Shown here one piece after another: positions 1 to 11,147 of a stretch of DNA of 64,000 bases (positions within the stretch are counted from its first letter, which is position 1; every line of letters begins with the position of its first letter). Below the pieces are notes generated by a model, which ran no database searches, was not told the origin of the DNA, and was given only the letters and a program-made list of their open reading frames with translations. Origin of the DNA: Skeletonema tropicum. Taxonomy: Eukaryota; Bacillariophyta; Thalassiosirophyceae; Thalassiosirales; Thalassiosiraceae. The stretch is taken from the NCBI GenBank assembly GCA_037178625.1, contig CM074134.1:2356001-2420000 (forward strand). The letters run 5' to 3'. The position numbers and the translations under genes were made by a program.

Positions 1-2890
1 TCAAACGTATCACCTTATCCCAAGAGACTGTGTCGAGAAAGGTCAGATTTTCCTCACGGGATGAACATAAACTCAATAGACGCTGCAATGGCCTGTTCAA
101 TGCGGATCCAACAGTACACCTATATCTATATACGAACAGCCATGTGGAGTACCGACCGGAATTCCTGACTCGGGACGAATCGCGTGGTGTTTGACGACTC
201 TAAAGAGACATCCCACCGAAAAGGGTCCAAATATTTACGATGCTAGTCGCGAAGAGTTGTATCTTGAAACAACCCTTGAACTAGTTCTTCCAATTCGCAG
301 GAGAGACACCAGAACAGAAAAGTGCAACCAATTTGAACCCAATGCTGAGAGAATATAGTGTAGCTAAAGGCCCCCACTCGTCGGAGGAGAGACAAATATA
401 AATGATGAGAGATAACACGTGCGCTGTGTGCGATCGAGTGATCAAAGTGGAAGAGAAATATGTACGTTTGACATGCCGAACAACGCCAAACCGGTTTCAA
501 CGATTGGCAGTTGGGACTGAGAATGTGAGCGAAAAAAGAAGGGAGCTGTTGTGGCTCGTACAAACAGGGGGATGTGTGATTGAGAATCGATCCACCTGCG
601 ATCACAGTATGTGGAGGGCGTTAAGAGTGGGAATGACGACTACATTGAAACACTTGGAGTCGACAGTCGAGAGAGGTGTGAGGAATTGTGATGACAAGAG
701 AGTGTCGGGACAAATATAGCGGAGAAACATCACAAGCACGGATGACCCAGTACTATTGATTAGGGGAATGACTTGGAGTTGGTCAAGTCGAGCAGAGAGG
801 ATCCAGCGGATTGTGTTGAATGCGCCAGGAGGCGGTAGAGCCGCGAGAGAGCTGTACGCAGAGGGAAGAGGAAAGTCTCCGAAGAGAATACAAATGTCAA
901 GGCCGGAACGCGAGACAACGAGCGAGATAGGGATTGAAGAATAGAGACAATTGTGGCAAGAGCCCACCACCAGAAAGGCAGGAGCGAAGCGAAGCAGAGA
1001 GTGCGATACTGTACTCCACCCAATGTGAATTGTACAGCGAATAAGTTGATAGGTCCGATGAAGAACGAGATGAAGAGAGGGAGAAGTTTCCTTCCCATGC
1101 AATCGAGTTGCGAGTAGACAATAAATGCCGAATGATGCGAGAAAAACAAAGCCATCATGGAACCCGATCATATGTAGACGTAAACATAGCTTGCTGGCTG
1201 AATGATGCGAGAATAAGTATTGCGTGTGCAATGTCGGATGGTGCCGATAAAGGCGCCGAGATGAAGATATCCTTCCTACAATCGGGGGTTGTATTTAATC
1301 CGCAAGCGCCAATGATGCGCCCAAGGTACAGCTGTCGCTTACCCCGATATCATCGGTTCCACTCCCATATGCAGGTGCAAGCGGAAGCTGTGGTGGGCCA
1401 AGAGGCTATACAAGTACAGGGTCACCCCAGCCAAGATTGCAGTGCTGAACGAGCACTTGACCGCAGAAGAATTCAATGAACTGTCCCAACCCTAGTTTGA
1501 CATTAGCCAAGAGGGAATTATCGAGACTATCGTCTGTGGTTGATAAAGAGACCAGGTGATATAAAGAGGTCGTACAAGACGACAGAAAGTTCAGCCAATC
1601 CCTGAACTGGGATATGGTTAGAGGCCCAGAAGGTGAGAAGCAGAGCTGCCGGGAGGGATCCTGAGAGAGACCGAGGTGCCCTAGCCCTAGCAAGGTACAT
1701 ACGACCACAGACTCAGAGAGAGATCCCAGCAGGGACGCCCTGGTTCAACGCCTCACACACCCGAAAATGTATGAGAGTGAAGATGATGAGGGAGAGTAAA
1801 ATATCGTCGCCGTCTGGAAGGAAGATTTTACTGCGAAGTTTGCGGCAAATGGCACCTCACCATGGGCCGATTGTGGTATGGATAATCGCAAGAGAAAGAG
1901 AGACCACCCCGGGAGGGGAGGATAAAGAGTCTGAATTCGATGAGAGTGGATTGAAGATCTAGAGGAGACGCTGAGCGCTGAACAACCGAGAAATAGATAG
2001 GCCCGTCAAAGAGCGAGATATAACTCCCAGGGAGTCATGGGATAAAGTAAAAGTGCCAGGCCTCTGATCCGTTCCAGCGTGCGGATAAGTGCTGAAGAGA
2101 GCCAAAGGAATGATGCCCTGATGATAAGGTCATGTTTCCAGAGGTGCAGATAGATGACTTGCCCCGCATTGAGTGAAGTCCGAAGAGGGATAGATAGAAG
2201 AATTGCCCATAGAGACACTAAAATCATGTCGAATTAATTGCCGAGCAATGAATCGAGAACCAGATAAAAGACCGAAGAGGATGGATAGAGTAAAATCCCC
2301 CGAGGGGGCGGAGAAAAGTCCCACAGAGGGAGAACGATAGAAGACTAGCCCACGTCAGGCCAGTCAACTAAATTGAGCAGAGCGAATGAATTGCTGAGAA
2401 TTAACTCGATGGACGATTGGTCGTGCGACCGTGATATGTATTGCCATAAGGCCACTGATTTATTTCAGATGATAGATGTTTTTGACGATTGATTTTCAGA
2501 TGAATGATTTTTAGGGGTCGAGCTCCAAATCCCAATCCAATTTTTTCCAGAGGGGGTAACAAACCATAACAATGAGACCACCAATTCCGTTCGATATAAC
2601 CACTAACTCGGCCGCCCTCGCAAAAAACACTTGTCAACGAAAAACACCGTCCATGATAATTGTTATGGTCGAAAATCCAAAAAGACACCTCAACTTAATC
2701 ATCGATATCACGACCCGTAATATTGCCCTCTTGGCAGGTAGTCGAGATAGATTGATGGCCAAACCAGGCCGAGAGAGTGCAGACTGTTCATTAGAACGTG
2801 CCGAGACTGGGGCCATAGTGCCGAGATACTGGGGCCGTTTAGGCCGATGTTGACATATAGATGCCGAGATATTGGGGCCATTTAGGCCGA
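1..2890. other. Degenerate repeat-derived region, no intact gene
   Basis: Open frames exist on both strands but none has convincing protein character, and several long ones lack any recognisable motif. Purine-rich phrases such as gaatgatgcgagaa recur imperfectly (about 1128, 1200 and 1310). Two short stretches look like decayed coding sequence on the plus strand. One is about 1386-1500 (LWWAKRLYKYRVTPAKIAV onward, then stops). The other is about 1822-1885 (a FYCEVCGKWH zinc-finger-like string). I infer an old transposable-element graveyard. I cannot assign a class. Confidence 0.5.
1386..1496 (+). pseudogene. Decayed coding remnant
   Basis: One plus-strand frame reads about 36 residues of normal-looking protein rich in W, K, Y and L, including WWAKRLYKYRV and LTAEEFNELSQP, and then meets a TAG. 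The same frame continues for 15 plausible residues (FDISQEGIIETIV) before more stops. The composition is unlike the surrounding low-complexity sequence, so I read it as a broken piece of a mobile-element gene. The family is not recognised. Confidence 0.35.
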
Positions 2891-3328
2891 TGTTGGCAGA
2901 AACTCAGTAACATCATCAGACAACTTCCCCGTGACGACAAACTCCGCTCCCCAACCAGTAATAAAACCGATATTAGCGACAACAATAACGTACATCTTTC
3001 CCCCATCGAGATGAGAAGCCAAACAAGGAAATTTATTCCCCAAGAACGGCGAACCCAATGGAAACTCGCTATCATCATCCCAACGTAGAAGAGGTTGCAA
3101 ATATTGACAGGTGCCACCGCTGGTTGATCCTTTTTAGCCCGTGTGCTTAAGTTTCCCACGAACTGGTCGCCCTCCGGATCGTAAAAGGGGAGGGTGCCAT
3201 GAGTTAATTCGAGCGAACCGTCGGATAACATAGTGATCAAGGAGATGCCACAAAGCAAATCAATGAATAATCAGTCATGGTGGCGAGGCGCCCCTTATCC
3301 GTCCCTCCGAACGGGCGGAGAACTGCTT
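2891..3328 (-). pseudogene. Partial tandem copy of the 3.3-4.1 kb ORF
   Basis: The plus-strand sequence here repeats about 3620-4066 at high identity, including the stretches around aactcagtaacatcatcag and ccacgaactggtcgccctc. It lacks roughly 19 nt where the second copy reads ccttcttatccacgacag (about 3812), which shifts the frame. It corresponds only to the N-terminal half of the protein. It is therefore a truncated, frameshifted tandem duplicate lying directly downstream (on the minus strand) of the longer copy. Confidence 0.7.
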
Positions 3329-4087
3329 TATGCCTACTGCTCCTCCCAAGGTGATGGTTCCCCCCAAAGGATTAGTAGGGACCAAAAAAGGCGCCAAGTT
3401 ATCAGTGTTTCGAGTACACGCATCCTCATACCTCTGCTGATCTGCGGGGCTAAGAAAGGACCACGCATAAAAGGGGTGGGATTCCACCGTGACGTTGGAC
3501 GGAAGAGTGGGAAGAACAGAGGCCAACTCCTTCAAGTTAGCAAGAACCGCCTCCCCCAACACCTTCTTGTGGTTTGAGACTAACTTCTTCCACTTTGGTG
3601 CCAAAGGATGAATGGTCGTCAGAAACTGAGTAACATCATCAGACAACTTCCCCGTGACGACAAACTTCGCTCCCCAACCAGTAATAAAACCGATATTAGC
3701 TGCAACAATAACGTACGTCTTTCCCCCATCTAGATGAGAAGCCAAACAAGGAAATTTATTCCCCAAGAATGGCGGACCGAATGGAAACTCGCTATCATCA
3801 TCCCAATCCTTCTTATCCACGACAGTGTAGAAGAGGTTGCAAATATTGACAGGTGCCACCGCTGGTTGATCCTTAGTAGCCCGTGTGCTTAAGTTTCCCA
3901 CGAACTGGTCGCCCTCTGGATCGTAAAAGGGGAGGGTGCCATGAGTTAATTCGAACGAACCATCGGGTGACATAGTGATCAAGGAGATGCCACAAACCAA
4001 TGAGTGATCGGTCATGGTTGCGAGGCGTCCCTTATCCGTCCCTCCAAACTGGCGGAGAACTGCTTTCTTGAAGGCAGGGGTTGACAA
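3275..4087 (-). CDS. Repeat-associated hypothetical protein (about 246-270 aa frame)
   Basis: This is an open frame of 270 codons. The first codon of the maximal frame is TTG, and the first true ATG is at 4015 (MTDHSLVCGISL). The frame remains open upstream to an acceptor-like ttcttcag near 4127, so a 5' exon is possible. No known domain is recognised. Visible features are an aromatic, Gly-rich core (LPFYDPEGDQFVGNL, GFITGWGAKFVVTGKLSDD) and a Lys-rich segment (APKWKKLVSNHKK). The last 17 codons read through a duplication junction into the start of the neighbouring copy in another frame, so the natural C-terminus is lost. It is probably a mobile-element or multicopy-family protein. Confidence 0.45.
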   Translation of the reverse strand: MSTPAFKKAVLRQFGGTDKGRLATMTDHSLVCGISLITMSPDGSFELTHGTLPFYDPEGDQFVGNLSTRATKDQPAVAPVNICNLFYTVVDKKDWDDDSEFPFGPPFLGNKFPCLASHLDGGKTYVIVAANIGFITGWGAKFVVTGKLSDDVTQFLTTIHPLAPKWKKLVSNHKKVLGEAVLANLKELASVLPTLPSNVTVESHPFYAWSFLSPADQQRYEDACTRNTDNLAPFLVPTNPLGGTITLGGAVGIKQFSARSEGRIRGASPP

Positions 4088-4418
4088 TGTGTCTTTGGAA
4101 GCCGTGAGGGAACCTCCCGCTCCGATAGTAGAAATGGCTGAAGAATAAAAATTTTAGCCGATGAAAAGTTGGTAGAGAAGAAGAGGTGAGAAAATATTTC
4201 TTATGGATATGGTCAAGTTAGGGCATATGATCGTGATTTTTAGACGCTGAAACATCCCCCTTGATATATATTCTGGGCGCCCCCAACCCCTAAGGGTCGC
4301 TGCAGTCCCCCCCGACGAATTAAAAAAAGACCGAAAGGTCAGAAAGAGCTGGTCTCACGGACCGATAGAGAAGTGGCAGATATCATGCCGAGAAAAAAGC
4401 CTGACCAGGCTGATCGAG

Positions 4419-4711
4419 ATGTTGGGGCCGTTATAGACCGATAGGGGTTGGCTGATAGAGGCCATTGGCAGACTGCCAAGATATTGGGGCCGTTATAGAC
4501 CGATAGGGGTTGGCTGATAGAGGCCATTGGCAGAATGCCAAGATATTGGGGCCGTTATAGACCGATAGGGGTTGGCTGATAGAGGCCATTGGCAGAATGC
4601 CAAGATATTGGGGCCGTTATAGACCGATAGGGGTTGGCTGATAGAGGCCATTGGCAGAATGCCAAGATATTGGGGCCGTAAAGACCGATAGGGATTGGCT
4701 GATAGAGGCCA
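4419..4711. repeat. 62-bp tandem repeat, about 4.7 copies
   Basis: Units start at 4419, 4481, 4543, 4605 and 4667, exactly 62 bp apart. Each begins atattggggccgttatagac (the first has atgttgg) and contains ataggggttggctgatag. Copies 3 and 4 are nearly identical, while the first and the partial last are more diverged. The sub-motif tattggggcc...ccgat also occurs singly at about 2815-2895, so the satellite grew from a motif already present in this region. Confidence 0.95.
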
Positions 4712-4719
4712 GATTTACT

Positions 4720-5505
4720 ATGCTGACTTTTAAATGACTACTGCTGGTACGGACCGACATGGTAGCAATAAAAAAGATGAACAGCTATAGGATTGTTCTA
4801 CACGATATTGGTGCTTGATGAACAATGTCCATGGCTGTTCTCTCTCTCTCAACATCCCTTCTGTCTGTCCCTAACGACCAGAGCGATGCGAGAAGCCGGA
4901 AGAAAGAGAAGGAGAAAGACAGGTGTGACGAGATCCGATTTCGTGCGGGCCAAGTCTACCTGTGAGGGTCTTGGTAGGTGCTCTTTGAAAACATGGACAC
5001 TCTATCTTATCGAGAACTTATTTCTCTTCCCTATGGGGAATAGCAGTACAGGGAGCTCCATGTTGCAAACAGCATTGCCTACACATTTTTTGTTTGCACA
5101 TGTTTTGTTCCCTGCGCGTGACTTACATTTGACACATTTCATTTTTTTATTGCCTCCGCTCTACCAGTGGTGATGATGTGAGAGAGCAGTAGTTCAACCA
5201 AATTCATCTAATTCATTTATGCACAAGATGCAGCTACAGCAAGCACATGCATTGCGATGCTGTTCCGCTCACGCACGAGGGAGGTGACTGTCGATGTGGC
5301 GAGGAATGATGGGTTGTCGATTTTGGGTTGTCCCCCCCTGGATCTCAGGCTAGCCAAAATTTTTGTCCCCCGGGGGGGGACAGTTCGACCTATTCCACTG
5401 TAATCAGCGTGGGTTATCTGTTATCATCTCTAGAGACAATGAGAATTCGGCCCCCTAAGTAGCAACCAACGACAACTGCTAAGCAGATAAAACGCCCGCA
5501 GCAAA
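4720..5505. other. Intergenic; G/C-run hairpin upstream of the Cys-rich gene
   Basis: There is no convincing gene; the 126-codon plus frame at 4793-5173 has no domain-like features. At about 5329-5382 a run tgtccccccc is followed by ggggggaca, forming a short inverted repeat with about 30 nt of loop. The last 120 bp, before the ATG at 5506, would be the promoter and 5' leader of the Cys-rich gene. Confidence 0.5.
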
Positions 5506-6003
5506 ATGACACCAGTATCAAAGCCCAGCACTTCGTCGTGCTGCAGCGCTTCTGAAGATTCACCCAGCACCACCACCAGCTGTGGTGGCGGCGGTGCACA
5601 AGCTCCCGACGAGGAGGAGGCCAGCGGTGGTGGTGGTGGATGCTGTGGTGGTCCAAAATCTTCAGTTCACGATCACATCACCACCACCACTACATCATGC
5701 TCTGCATCACCACCAACCGAAAAAACTGCACCAGCCAAAAGTAGTGCGTGTTGTAGTACCAAGGGTGGTAGTTGCAACAGTGAACCTCCCACTGAAAAAT
5801 CATGCAGTAATGAAAAAATCGATTGTTGTGGTAGTACAGCCCGTCCAAAGAAGTCATTATGTTGTAACGACAAACCTACAAATAATAATTGTAATGATGA
5901 TGCCTGCTGTTCCTCTCCACCCAAAGTGGCCCCTAAAAACGTATGCTGTAATGAAAAAAATTGCGTTTGCAGTGCCAGCACCGCCTGTTGGAAATCAGAG
6001 TGA
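5506..6003 (+). CDS. Small Cys-Cys-rich protein, metallothionein-like
   Basis: It has 165 residues, 22 of them Cys, mostly as CC pairs spaced through Ser/Thr/Asn/Lys-rich linkers (SSCCS, GGCCGG, SACCST, IDCCGS, SLCCND, DACCSS, NVCCNE). There is no signal peptide or membrane segment. It resembles the first 170 residues of the P-type ATPase encoded 303 bp downstream on the same strand and in the same frame. The two are separated by a TGA at 6001 and I see no plausible intron removing it. I infer a soluble thiol metal-binding partner (Zn, Cd or Cu) that arose by duplication of the ATPase N-terminus or gave rise to it. It is not a classical metallothionein by pattern (few CxC motifs). Confidence 0.75.
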   Translation: MTPVSKPSTSSCCSASEDSPSTTTSCGGGGAQAPDEEEASGGGGGCCGGPKSSVHDHITTTTTSCSASPPTEKTAPAKSSACCSTKGGSCNSEPPTEKSCSNEKIDCCGSTARPKKSLCCNDKPTNNNCNDDACCSSPPKVAPKNVCCNEKNCVCSASTACWKSE

Positions 6004-6306
6004 ACAGGATAAGTGGGCCGGCACGAAAGGTAAGAAGCAGCCCACGTATGCTGACGTCGTCTCTCGCAGCTAATGCAATCACCTACCTCCACGTATCAGC
6101 CAAGAAGGGCTGATCATGACAAGAGCCAAGATCGATGAGCTCACAATCGATAAAATACGTATTACCCTAGTATAAGTAAAAGTTATCGATAGTGTGTTAA
6201 ATAGATTGCTGGATCTTGGTGGGCGCAAAGGTTGGGGTGATCTCCACCATTATCTCCAGGAGAAGCCATTCTGCAACATATTTTATCGATTGGGATAGTT
6301 GCTCTT

Positions 6307-6759
6307 ATGAGTGCTGAAGAATCGAAGACAAGCCCTGCGGGGGCGGGGGCGGATGAATCCAGTAAGAATGCTGGTACGGTCAACCAACAACGCGGTGGCA
6401 GTCACAACAAACAAAAGAAACCATCGTGTTGTAGTGGTGAGGACAATAAAGTCACGACGGCAAGCACGAAGAAATCTTGCTGTGATTTGAAAGTCCCGGA
6501 TGCACAGATAGGAGGGGGTAGTGGATGCTGCAACAACAGCAGCAAAGCAGACACAGAAAATAGCAACGAGAAGTGCGCTCCAAAAATTGAAAGTAGCAAT
6601 AATAACCAAGGATGCTGCCCTTCCTCGAATTGTAAGGACAATTTCACTTCCAACAAGAAGTCATGCTGTGATGATTCAGGAATAGGAGTCCCAAATGAAA
6701 CTGCAGAGTGTGGAGGTGGTGGTGGATGCTGCAGCAGTAACAAAGCAGACACAGAAAGT

Positions 6760-6791
<32 letters not shown>

Positions 6792-9700
6792 GTGCACTTC
6801 AAAAATTGAAAGCAACAACAACAACAACAAAGAATGCTGCTCTTCCTCTACCACCTGCATTTGCATCCCAGTAACAAAATCATCTACTACCTTCTGCAGT
6901 ACAAACGGATGCTGTGCCAAAGATTCTCAATCAAGTAGTGACCATCTAACATGCCTTGCCGTAATCCGTCCCGATAACATCACCGTTGACGTATTCGATG
7001 TCAAGGGTCATTCACGAGCCTTTCGTTCTAGAAACAAGATGGTAAATCAAAAGATGTTGCTTTCCAATAAATTATGTTTTGCAGCACATGGGGCACAGGG
7101 TGAGAATATTGATGGGATGTTGACATATTGTTTTGATTCGAATGGGGAGCATGGTGAGCCAGATGAGGGGTGTTTTTGTGGTGAGGAGGAACCACATTTG
7201 CATGCTCATATACATGATCCAGAGTTTTGTGACAAGAATAATTGTGGTGGTGGTAGAGGGGGGAATAATCAAAGTTTGAGAGTTCTTTCGCAATTGACTC
7301 TTCATTTGGTGGAGGGGGAAGAGGATAATGCACCAAGTGGTGTTGCAAGTATGCCGATTACTTCGAGCATGCCGAATCAGTGTAATTCGTCGACACTGCA
7401 GCAGCATTTGAAGGATGAGGGGTTGCAATTGGTGCAACGTGAATGTTGTGATACTGACGAAAAGAAGAATGAATGTGGCAAGCATCGAATGTACAAAGTT
7501 CAGCATCATGACCACACGGACTTTTTGGTACATAATGAGGAATCTGGGCAGTTGCATATGGAGCACCCTTGTGTATCATGTGGTGATACTGATGTTCATG
7601 GCCGCTTCCGCCTCCTTCATACACGAAGCTGGATGGGTGACGAGGCACCCAGCAGGAGCAATAAAGGAAGGGACGAGTCGAAGAAGGAGATTCGTCTTCA
7701 CTTTTTCGAGCCACACCAAGAGCCATTTCGTCTGTTGGATGTCTTTTCTGGACTGTTTGAGTTGGAATCTGGTCGTGTCCATGCTGTGAGGCCCGTGGAT
7801 GCAATGGAACGACGTCCCTCTAGTGCGTCTACAGCTGAGTTTGCACCCCAACGAGGCAAGTCTCAATTCTTTGTTGAGAAGATTTGTTGTGCATCCGAGG
7901 CGAATCAGATTATGTCATTGCTTGGCAAGGTCAAAGGTATTAATGATGTGAGCGTCAATACGACTACCAAGACTGTGTACGTTGATCATGACTTTGACCT
8001 AACGTCTGCTACCGATGTTGCCAGTATCCTGAATTCTGAAAGATTTGGAGCGCACGTGAAAAAAGACGCTGCATTGCAGGCTGCGAAGAAGACGGGCGTG
8101 CCCACAGACGCCTATGTGGAGTCAACGTTTGATCTATCAGAAGTCTTGAGCGGATTGGACAATGACGAACAAGAAAGTACTTCGAACTGCCTCAAATATA
8201 TTCTCGAGAATAAGTACGTCAATGATGAGATCAAGGATGTTGTATTTGATTCGTCGCGACAAACCCTTTCTATTGAACATAGGCCCTACTTCCTCACTGC
8301 ACCAGGAATCGTGGATGTATTGGACAGTCACATGTATGACGTGAGTATTACTAATGACGGTGGCGCGGATGGACTATGGGCTTTAGCACTGATGGACGTT
8401 GATCAGGAAGACATAATTGACCAGCATAAAACAACAGTACGCCCAACAATCGTTCTGTCTGGCGTGTTTTGGATTATCAGTATGTTCTCGCTGATTGGTG
8501 GAAACTGGGACTATCTGAAGTATGTCGCACTATTGAGTGTTGCATTTGGACTGCCTCCCATTGCAGCGAAGGCATTACGTACTCTTCGCCGATGCCACTT
8601 TGATGTAAACTGCATGATGTTTTTTGCAGTTCTCGGTGCCCTGCCTCTACAAGAATACACAGAGAGTGCAGCAGTTTGCTTTTTGTTCTCGATTTCTGAA
8701 GCGCTTGAGTCTAGAGCGACTGCTCGTGCTCGAAACGCTTTGTCAGCGATTGTATGCCTACGACCTGAACATGCCAACGTGATCAATCCTTACACCAAGG
8801 CAATTGTTGTTCTTCCCGCCTCGGTGGTTGCAGTAGGCTCACTTGTATCTGTGCGAACAGGAGACAAAATTCCGTGCGATGGCGTGGTCGTTGAGGGGAA
8901 ATCTCACGTAGATGAAAGCACTTTGACTGGTGAGTCAAGGCCCATAAGCAAGTCCAAAGGATCACTGGTGTCTGGAGGAACAATTAACACTGGAAGCACT
9001 CAGCTTGTGGTTAAAACAACGGCTACATCTGAAAGCTCAGCTGTATCAAGGCTGATTCGTTTAGTGGAGGAGGCCCAATCTAATCGCAGTGAGACAGAAA
9101 AGATGGTCGATACATTCGCCAAGATTTACACGCCATTTGTTGTTTTGGCGGCTCTCTGTATGTGCACAATCCCGTGGGCATTTGGAAACGATGTTGGGAT
9201 ATTTTGGTCAAAGAATGCTTTGGTGACGATTGTAATTGCTTGCCCTTGTGCTCTCATCATATCGACGCCTGTGACATATGTGGCTGGTTTGACCGCTGCC
9301 GCTCAACGAGGTGTGATTGTGAAAGGTGGACAGCATCTTGAAAGTTTAGGTAGGACGAAGTCAATTGCTTTTGATAAAACAGGTACATTAAGCGAAGGAA
9401 TCTTTCAGCTGCTCGAGTTGCGCGAGATTGGAAAGAGGAGCCGAAGAGAGGTACTTGAATACCTCGCCTTGATGGAAGCGCCTGCTAGTCATCCTCTTTC
9501 CGAGGCAATTGTCAAGGGAGCCTTGAATGAAGGAGTTTCCGTTCCCAAGCACATGGATTTGAAAGATCACACTCTTTTACCAGGAGAAGGAATCAAGGCT
9601 GTTGTCAATGGGAAAGTTGTGCATGTCGGAAACAAGAAGTTGTTTCAGCGCATTGGGCTCTACGACAAGTTACCAACAGAACATGCTGCGCTAGTCAATG

Positions 9701-10416
9701 AATGGACAAACGAGGGAGTAACGACAGGTTTTATTAGCATCGAGGGAGAAGGCATTGTTGGATCATATTGTGTAGCCGACAAAATTCGTGCCGAATCTAA
9801 GGAAGTGTTGCAGGATTTGAAGAAATTTGGCATTGAAATTACCATGCTGACCGGCGACTTGCGCCCTGCCGCATTGGGAATCGCTAATCAGATTGGCATC
9901 GGCCATGACTTCGTCAAGAGCGAACTTCTTCCGGAAGATAAGTTGTCCGCAATCGAGAACGAGATCGATGCAAGTAGAGAAAAGGACAGCTGCTGGAGGG
10001 CCAACCGAGCAGTAATGATGGTCGGCGATGGAGTAAATGATGCACCCGCTCTCGCGCTTGCCGACGTCTCGGTAGCTATGGGGGAGGGAGCAGCATTGGC
10101 AATGGAAACAAGCGACGTAACGCTGATGGACTCAGACTTGAGGAAGCTTTACTACATCATTCATATGGGGAAGCGAGTCATTCGAACAATTGCTGTCAAC
10201 ATTGTCTTTAGCTTGCTCGTGAAAGGATTGGTTGGAGGATTCATGCTTGCAGGGCGAGGTAGTTTATGGGCTGCAATTGCGAGTGATGTCGGTGCAATGT
10301 TGCTTGTGACACTGAACGGAATGAGACTTTTGCCATCATCAAAGAAGAAGAATGATTTGGCAGCTGCAGATGATGCAAAGAGTTATGAAAAGGGAAGTGA
10401 AGCGGAAAGGGTTTAA
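6307..10416 (+). CDS. P1B-type heavy-metal ATPase (Zn/Cd/Pb type)
   Basis: The product has 1,369 aa. Residues 1-510 are an extended Cys/His/Asn-rich cytosolic region with CC pairs, an Asn homopolymer near residue 155 and a His cluster (HLHAHIHD). An HMA-type domain follows with the plant HMA2/HMA4-like CCxxE signature (C527, C528, E531). Catalytic core: TGES 874-877, membrane CPC 979-981, DKTGT 1023-1027 (phosphorylated Asp1023), HP 1062-1063 and GDGVNDAP 1240-1247. A C-terminal membrane helix carries SDVGAMLL, matching the Asp of Zn/Cd-class pumps. Known family role: ATP-driven export or sequestration of Zn2+/Cd2+. The core has the usual length, while the N-terminus is far longer than normal and probably buffers or senses metal. 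It is a single exon, convergent with the next gene. Confidence 0.95.
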
Positions 10417-10467
10417 GATTCCTATTAGAATTAGGTTTATGAATGTTTTAGTCGAATCGTTCTTTCT

Positions 10468-10809
10468 TCAACATGGTTTGTCCTGGACCTTCTCTCTAAG
10501 CCTTTGCATTGTTTGCAATACAACTCTTTCGTGCTTATATTGCTCTCGCTTGAGAGCGTTCCTAGCAATCTTCACATTCTCAGTCGAGGATTCATGCTTC
10601 TCAACTTTTCGAAGCAATCTTTGTGCACTATTGTAATTATGTCTTGCCTCATCCATCAACTCCAGCGCTTCGCTGACCGACGCGCACGTGCATGAGTCAG
10701 TTTTGCTGGAACACGGGCAGGAACCACTAGAAGCCCATTGTCTTGTGATTGAAGTTGCATTGTTTCGTAACGCAATTGATGATGTTAGTTTTGAAGAAGC
10801 TCTGAACAT
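10468..10809 (-). CDS. Small, probably mitochondrial, coiled-coil protein
   Basis: It has 113 aa if started at the ATG at 10809 (MFRASSKLTSSIALRNN); the open frame extends further upstream but that part looks non-coding. The N-terminus is rich in Arg, Ser and Ala without acidic residues, like a mitochondrial presequence. A short Cys cluster (GSCPCSSKTDSCTC) is followed by a charged helical segment of about 65 residues (EALELMDEARHNYNSAQRL onward). The family is not recognised. The stop lies 52 bp from the ATPase stop, convergent. Confidence 0.6.
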   Translation of the reverse strand: MFRASSKLTSSIALRNNATSITRQWASSGSCPCSSKTDSCTCASVSEALELMDEARHNYNSAQRLLRKVEKHESSTENVKIARNALKREQYKHERVVLQTMQRLREKVQDKPC

Positions 10810-11147
10810 CTTGATTGTATCCTTTCTGTTGAGTCGAACTGAATGAATAAATATAAGATGCGAGAAGAGACACAAAAAAAGGTTGGGGAATAAATCTGGC
10901 CACACGATTGATCGAGTGTATTTGCGCGGTTTCTGTTAGGTTGTTGTGCAACAGCTCTAGCCCCGCAAAAGTGCAAAATGTTGCAACAGCCCGGCCGCGA
11001 TCCATTGGGTGTTGTTGGTGTTGGCGCGAAGCAGTGTTGCTCTTAACGCTGTGTTGGAGAAGCCTATCCTATACATTTGATGAGGGCGTTGCAAAAAATC
11101 GGCGTGTAACGGTGTGATTCTATTGAGATATATACAATACATGTGTT

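Noticed and set aside
602..1231. 209-codon minus-strand ORF in the first kilobase
   Set aside because: It has no domain, signal or conserved-looking motif, and the composition looks like the complement of a purine-rich repeat.
4419..4711. CRISPR-like array
   Set aside because: The units are contiguous 62-bp tandem copies with no unique spacers, and the genome is eukaryotic.
5506..10416. One fused gene joining the Cys-rich ORF to the ATPase
   Set aside because: The frames are the same, but a TGA at 6001 intervenes and no donor before it pairs with a sensible acceptor. Each ORF has its own ATG.
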